Source of the DNA: Bradyrhizobium sp. NDS-1
Lineage (GTDB): Bacteria; Pseudomonadota; Alphaproteobacteria; Rhizobiales; Xanthobacteraceae
Direction: 5' to 3'
Length of the DNA: 64,000 nt
NCBI RefSeq assembly: GCF_032918005.1
Contig: NZ_CP136628.1
Location: 3,643,501-3,707,500 of the forward strand
Numbering within the stretch: the stretch's first letter is position 1; each line of letters opens with the position of its first letter. This document shows, piece after piece, positions 63,540 through 64,000 of the stretch. Under the pieces are notes generated by a model. The model was not told the origin of the DNA and searched no databases. It was given only the letters and a program-made list of their open reading frames with translations. A program made the position numbers and the translations under genes.

Positions 63540-64000
63540 ATGCCCGCTTCGAAGCTCCGCCTCGGCGTCAATGTCGACCATGTCGCGACCCTGCGTAACG
63601 CGCGCGGAGGCCGCAATCCCGATCCGGTGCGGGCGGCGCTGCTGGCGATCGAGGCCGGTGCCGACGGCATCACCGCCCATTTGCGCGAGGATCGCCGCCA
63701 CATCCGCGACGAGGACATGGCGCGGCTGAAGGCCGAGATCTCCAAGCCGCTCAATTTCGAGATGGCGGCGACCGACGACATGATGCGCATCTCGCTCGCC
63801 ACCAGGCCGCACGCGGTGTGCCTGGTGCCCGAGCGGCGCCAGGAGGTGACCACCGAAGGCGGGCTGGATGTGGTCGGCCAGCACGACGCGCTCGCGCCTT
63901 ACATCGCGCGGCTGAACGACGCCGGTATTCGGGTCTCGCTGTTCATTGCCGCCGATCCCGCCCAGATCGAGATGGCGGCGCGGCTGCGCGCGCCGGTGAT
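63540..64000 (+). CDS. pdxJ: Pyridoxine 5'-phosphate synthase PdxJ, N-terminal part (cut by window edge)
   Basis: Start [20 protein letters not shown] at 63540; the gene runs past base 64000 with about 153 codons visible. The [15 protein letters not shown] entry, the [16 protein letters not shown] catalytic block with the His, and [10 protein letters not shown] are clear. It joins 1-deoxyxylulose 5-phosphate and 3-amino-1-hydroxyacetone phosphate to make vitamin B6. It follows rsh by 45 bases. Confidence 0.95.
   Translation, partial: MPASKLRLGVNVDHVATLRNARGGRNPDPVRAALLAIEAGADGITAHLREDRRHIRDEDMARLKAEISKPLNFEMAATDDMMRISLATRPHAVCLVPERRQEVTTEGGLDVVGQHDALAPYIARLNDAGIRVSLFIAADPAQIEMAARLRAPV

Noticed and set aside
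1..64000. CRISPR arrays, transposases, integrases, prophage genes
   Set aside because: None seen on either strand. Repeats found are REP-like palindromes, not spaced direct repeats.

Overview
The window is GC-rich alphaproteobacterial chromosome and looks like Bradyrhizobium or a close relative (Nitrobacteraceae). This is inferred from gene content: a DivK-PleD pair, EipB, DUF3572 and DUF983 proteins, a porin that starts with the typical 'AADLPVKA' mature end and a cysteine-bearing first strand, two DUF3551 secreted proteins, one bifunctional RSH protein, and several palindromic intergenic repeats of the rhizobial type. Nothing here is plasmid-like. No transposase, integrase, CRISPR array or rRNA was seen. 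There is one tRNA, Ser(GCT).

Layout. 1-6.9 kb: the start of a glycerophosphodiester phosphodiesterase gene, two RidA-family proteins around EipB, an ACT-domain protein, a DUF4269 protein, a dinB-DUF3572 operon, and the divK-pleD operon for cell-cycle and cyclic-di-GMP signalling. 7-15 kb: an accessory block with TetR/MFS, a large AI-2E-family permease, a TetR/NmrA-type dehydrogenase pair and an acyltransferase. It is littered with partial copies of the MFS gene's 3' end. 15-23.5 kb: rpmG, a flavin monooxygenase, a Nudix hydrolase, DUF983, rnr and topA, mostly on the minus strand. 23.6-26.6 kb: a mirror-symmetric insert of two HxlR regulators, each divergent from a redox enzyme, lying between topA and dprA. 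26.6-33.3 kb: dprA, amidase, patatin, plsY, pyrC-like and pyrB. The pyrC product lacks the metal-binding HxH motif and is probably a non-catalytic PyrC'.

33.5-44 kb: a secreted caspase-like protein with a carbohydrate-binding-like tail, translationally coupled to a D-Ala-D-Ala dipeptidase; an AidB-like acyl-CoA dehydrogenase coupled to a CPBP membrane protease; an AEC transporter; ruvX; a cyclase-family protein; and a LysR regulator divergent from two nitronate monooxygenases. 44-48 kb: the gatCAB operon, with two small unrecognised proteins coupled into it. 48-53.6 kb: sparse DNA with a 32-residue lysine-rich histone-H1-like peptide, small hypothetical proteins, tRNA-Ser, a major porin with a strong terminator, and two DUF3551 proteins. 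53.7-64 kb: lytic transglycosylase, dapA, mscL, smpB, peroxiredoxin, family 5 uracil-DNA glycosylase with an overlapping NYN nuclease, rpoZ, rsh and the start of pdxJ.

How the parts fit: most genes are housekeeping (translation fidelity, RNA decay, DNA topology and repair, pyrimidine and phospholipid synthesis, stringent response, cell envelope). The best candidates for something new are the two small proteins inside gatCAB, the caspase/dipeptidase pair, the HxlR redox module and the mosaic of MFS gene tails. Similarity and family calls come from reading motifs; no database search was run.
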